A stretch of 64,000 bases of DNA. Origin: Siphlonurus alternatus (Eukaryota > Arthropoda > Insecta > Ephemeroptera > Siphlonuridae). A model generated the notes under the pieces. The model was not told the DNA's origin, made no database searches, and saw nothing but the letters and a program-made list of their open reading frames with translations. Location of the stretch: assembly GCA_949825025.1 (NCBI GenBank), contig OX463782.1, forward strand, positions 62,001 through 126,000, read 5' to 3'. Each line of letters begins with the position of its first letter. Position 1 is the stretch's first letter. Below are positions 61,001 through 64,000 of this stretch, in pieces. The position numbers were made by a program, and so were the translations under genes.

Positions 61001-62916
61001 TAAATGAATTGAATTGATTTGAATTGAATTGAATTGAATTGATTTGAATTGAATTGAATTGAATAAATGAATTGATTTGAATTGAATTGAATTGAATTGA
61101 ATTGAATTGAATAAATGAATTGAATTGCATTGATTTGCATTGAATTGAATTGATTTGAATTGAATTGAATTGAATTGAATAAATGAATTTAATTGATTTG
61201 AATTGATTTGAATTGAATTGATTTGAATTGATTTGAATTGAATTGATTTGAATTGAAATGAATTGAATTGATTTGAATTGAATTGATTTGAATTGATTGA
61301 ATTGAATTGACTTGAATTGAATAATTGAATTGAATTGATTTAAATTGAATTGACTTGAATTGAATCAATTGAATAAATGAATTGAATTGAATTGAATTGA
61401 ATTGAATTAAATTGAATTAAATTGATTTGAATCGAATTGAATTGATTTGAATTGAATTGATTTGAATTGATTGAATGTAATTGACTTGAATTGAATAAAT
61501 GAATTGAATTGTTTTGAATTGATTGAATTGAATTGACTTGAATTGAATAAATGAATTGAATTGATTTGAATTGAATTGACTTGAATTGAATGAATTGAAT
61601 AAATAAATTGACTTGATTTGAATTGAATTGAATAAATGAATTGAATTGAATTGAATTAAATAAGTGAATTGAATTAAATAAGTGAATTAAATTGAATTGA
61701 ATAAATGAATTGAATTGAATTGATTTGAATTGAACTGCATTGAATTGAATTGAATTGAATTGAATAAATGAATTGAATTGATTTGAATTGATTTGAATTG
61801 ATTTGAATTGAATTGAATTGAATTGAATTGAATTGAATTGAATTGAATAAATGAATTGAATTGATTTGAATTGAATGAAATTGAATTGAATTGATTTGAA
61901 TTGAATTGAATTGATTTGATTTGAATTGAATAAATAAATTGACTTGATTTGAATTGAATTGAATAAATGAATTGAATTGAATTGAATTAAATAAGTGAAT
62001 TGAATTGAATTGAATAAATGAATTAAATTGAATTGAATTGATTTGAATTGAACTGCATTGAATTGAATTGAATTGATTTGAATTGAATTGAATTGAAATG
62101 AATTGAATAAATGATATGAATTGATTTGAATTGATTCGAATTGAATTGATTTCAATTGATTGAATTGAATTGACATGAATTGAATAAATGAATTGAATTG
62201 AATTGAATTGAATTGAATTAAATTGAATTGATATAAATTGAATTGAATTGAATTGAATAAATGAATTGAATTGATTTGAATTGAATTGATTTGAATTGAA
62301 TTGAATTGAATAAATGAATTGAATTGATTTGAATTGAATTGAATTGAATTGAATAAATGAATTGAATTGCATTGATTTGAATTGAATTGAATTGAATTGA
62401 ATTGAATTGAATTGAATTGAATTGAATTGAATTGAATAAATGAATTTAATTGATTTGAATTGATTTGAATTGATTTGATTTGAATAGATTTGAATTGAAT
62501 TGATTTGAATTGAAATGAATTGAATAAATGAATTGAATTGATTTGAATTGATTGAATTGATTTGACTTGAATTGAATAAATGAATTGAATTAAATTAAAT
62601 TGAATTGAATTGAATTAAATTGAATTGAATAAATAAATTGAATGAATTGAATGAATTGAATTGAATTGAATTGAATTGAATTGAATTGAATAAATGAATT
62701 GAATTGCATTGATTTGAATTGAATTGAATTGAATTGAATAAATGAATTTAATTGATTTAAATTGATTTGAATTGAATTGATTTGAATTGATTTGAATTGA
62801 AATGAATTGAATAAATGAATTGAATTGATTTGAATTGATTTGAATTGATTGAATTGAATTGACTTGAATTGAATAAATGAATTGATTTGATTTGAATTGA
62901 ATTGAATTAAATTGAA
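55021..62916 (+). repeat. 8 kb higher-order repeat unit, copy 3
   Basis: This is the tandem neighbour of copy 2. Anchors are gattagattt (55513), gataaaaa (56860), gaaaaaa (57710), gaatgtaatt (60207 and about 61473) and gaatagattt (62482). It lacks the AAAT insertion. Near 62916 it departs from copy 2 at the word gaattaaattgaattga and instead continues with aaataaattg, exactly as copy 1 does near 8526. Confidence 0.8.
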
Positions 62917-64000
62917 TTGAAATAAATTGAATTGAATTGAATAAATGAATTGAATTAAATTAAATTGAATTGAATTAAATTGAATTGAATAAATAAATTG
63001 AATGAATGAATTGAATTGAATTGAATTGATTTGAATTGAATTGAATTGAATTGAATTGAATTGAATTGAATTGAATTGAATTGAATAAATGAATTGAATT
63101 GCATTGATTTGAATTGAATTGAATTGAATTGAATAAATGAATTGAATAAATTTGAATTGATTTGAATTGAATTAAATTAAATTGATTTGAATTGACTTGA
63201 ATTGAATGAATTGAATAAAAGAATTGAATTGATTTTAATTGAATTAAATTAAATTAAACTAAATTGAATTGAATTGATTTGAATTGAATTGAATTGATTT
63301 GAATTGAATTAAATTGAATTGATTTGATTTGAATTGAATTGACTTGAATTGAATCAATTGAATAAATGAATTGAATGGATTTGAATTGAATCGAATTGAA
63401 TTGATTTGAATTGAATTGAATTGAATTGAATGAATTGAATAAATGAATTGAGTTGAATTGAATTGAATTGAATAAATGAATTGAATAAATTTGAATTGAT
63501 TTGAATTGAATTGAATTGAATTAAATTGAATTGAATTGAATTGAATTGAATTGAATTGAATTGAATTGAATTGAATTGAATTGAATTGAATTGAATGAAT
63601 TGAATAAATGAATTGAATTGAATGAAATTGAATTGAATTGATTTGAATTGAATTGATTTGAATTGACTTGAATGAATTGAATAAAAGAATTGAATTGATT
63701 TAAATTGAACTGCATTGAATTGAATTGAATTGAATAAATTAATTGAATTGATTTGAATTGAATTTAATTGAATTGAATTGCTTTGAATTGAATTGAATTG
63801 AATTGAATTGATTTGAATTGAATTGAATGAATTGAATAAATGAATTGGATTGAATTGATTTGAATTGAATTGAATTGAATAAATGAATTGAATTGATTTG
63901 AATTGAATGAAATTGAATTGAATTGATTTGAATTGAATTGAATTGATTTGAATTGAATTGACTTGAATTGAATGAATTGAATAAATAAATTGACTTGATT
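62917..64000 (+). repeat. Re-entry into the 1.6 kb unit family (partial)
   Basis: The end of the window follows 8527-9605 word by word: aaactaaatt (63256; 8861), gaatggatt (63374; near 8985), gagttgaattg (near 63451; 9060), ctttg (63781; 9381) and ggattg (63844). The offset is 54390-54400. The stretch near 63490 has a gatttg word that matches copy B (10650) rather than copy A, so it is a mosaic of the two. The window cuts it off. Confidence 0.75.

Larger units (their letters stand above)
1..64000. repeat. TTGAA pentanucleotide satellite array filling the window
   Basis: Seen directly: every line is built from TTGAA (canonical class AATTC/AATTG) with a limited set of variants: TTGAT (as gaattgatttgaattg), TTAAA, TTGAC, the 4-bp slips in ttgaataaatgaattg and ttgattgaattg, and rarer words such as aactgcattg, aaataagtg and gctttg. 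No unique sequence, transposon, RNA gene or codon-structured gene interrupts it. The given strand is close to 40% A, 40% T, 20% G with almost no C, as expected from the unit. Known background: long pentamer satellites such as human satellites 2/3 (another pentamer) form constitutive heterochromatin. Inference: this is eukaryotic heterochromatin. I cannot name the species, and both array ends lie outside the window. The internal structure is given in the other entries. Confidence 0.97.

Noticed and set aside
61340..62176. 278-residue minus-strand open frame, similar to 53420-54241
   Set aside because: Same artefact, duplicated with the 8 kb unit.
1..64000. CRISPR-like alternation of repeats and spacers
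   Set aside because: The variable stretches between recurring words are themselves pentamer satellite. There is no constant repeat length, no spacer diversity and no cas gene.
1..64000. Telomeric repeat array
   Set aside because: The unit is TTGAA, without the G-runs typical of telomeres. No TTAGGG, TTAGG or TTTAGGG was seen.
1..64000. CENP-B box or similar centromere protein site
   Set aside because: The box needs several CG-containing positions. The array is nearly free of C and of CG, so no match is possible; a centromeric role cannot be judged from sequence alone.
1..64000. AATAAA hexamers and TATAAA-like words (gatataaattg) as gene signals
   Set aside because: They recur as part of the satellite words with no gene nearby. 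They are discussed only as a strand-asymmetry property.
1..64000. Assembly or sequencing artefact as the sole explanation
   Set aside because: Ordered landmark words, copy-specific variants and consistent duplication junctions argue for real structure, although copy numbers of the high-identity blocks could still be mis-assembled.

Overview
The whole 64 kb is one tract of A+T-rich satellite DNA. The basic unit is the pentamer TTGAA (TTCAA on the other strand), interrupted by a small set of recurring variant words. I find no protein-coding gene, tRNA, rRNA, transposon, CRISPR array, promoter or single-copy sequence. An uninterrupted pentamer satellite of this length points to heterochromatin of a eukaryotic chromosome (centromeric, pericentromeric, sex- or B-chromosome type) in a long-read assembly. 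The sequence does not tell me which eukaryote.

Strand asymmetry is extreme. The given strand is almost free of C, so it carries a TGA stop every 15 bases in all three frames and a frequent AATAAA hexamer. The complement reads as open low-complexity protein (repeats of Gln-Phe-Asn-Ser-Ile) in all three frames. Every long open frame here is a by-product of this and none is annotated as a gene.

The array is not uniform. Rare words (gactt, aactgcattg, aaataagtg, gataaaaa, gatataaa, ggattg, gctttg, gaatcaattg, gaatcgaattg, gaatgtaatt) recur in the same order and reveal nested duplications. Reading left to right: 1-491 is the tail of an ~8 kb higher-order unit; 492-8526 is a full copy of that unit; 8545-11759 holds two copies of a ~1.6 kb unit; 11760-14969 is a mosaic; 14970-17118 holds two copies of a ~1.06 kb unit; 17119-22771 is a mosaic; 22772-33675 holds two copies of a ~5.44 kb unit; 33676-39137 is a mosaic; 39138-40440 holds two copies of a ~0.65 kb unit; 40441-43040 is a mosaic; 43041-48525 holds two copies of a ~2.74 kb unit; 46889-62916 holds two more tandem copies of the 8 kb unit; 62917-64000 re-enters sequence like 8527-9605. 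The first 9.6 kb and the last 9.5 kb are therefore collinear copies about 54.4-54.5 kb apart, so the window may span just over one period of a very large repeat.

Two local novelties stand out. A 56-bp AAAT-type tetranucleotide expansion is present in only one of three copies of the 8 kb unit (49521-49576). A 9-bp word, single elsewhere, is amplified to six and four copies at 39374-39427 and 40035-40070. Boundaries of large units were placed by eye from landmark words and may be off by tens of bases.
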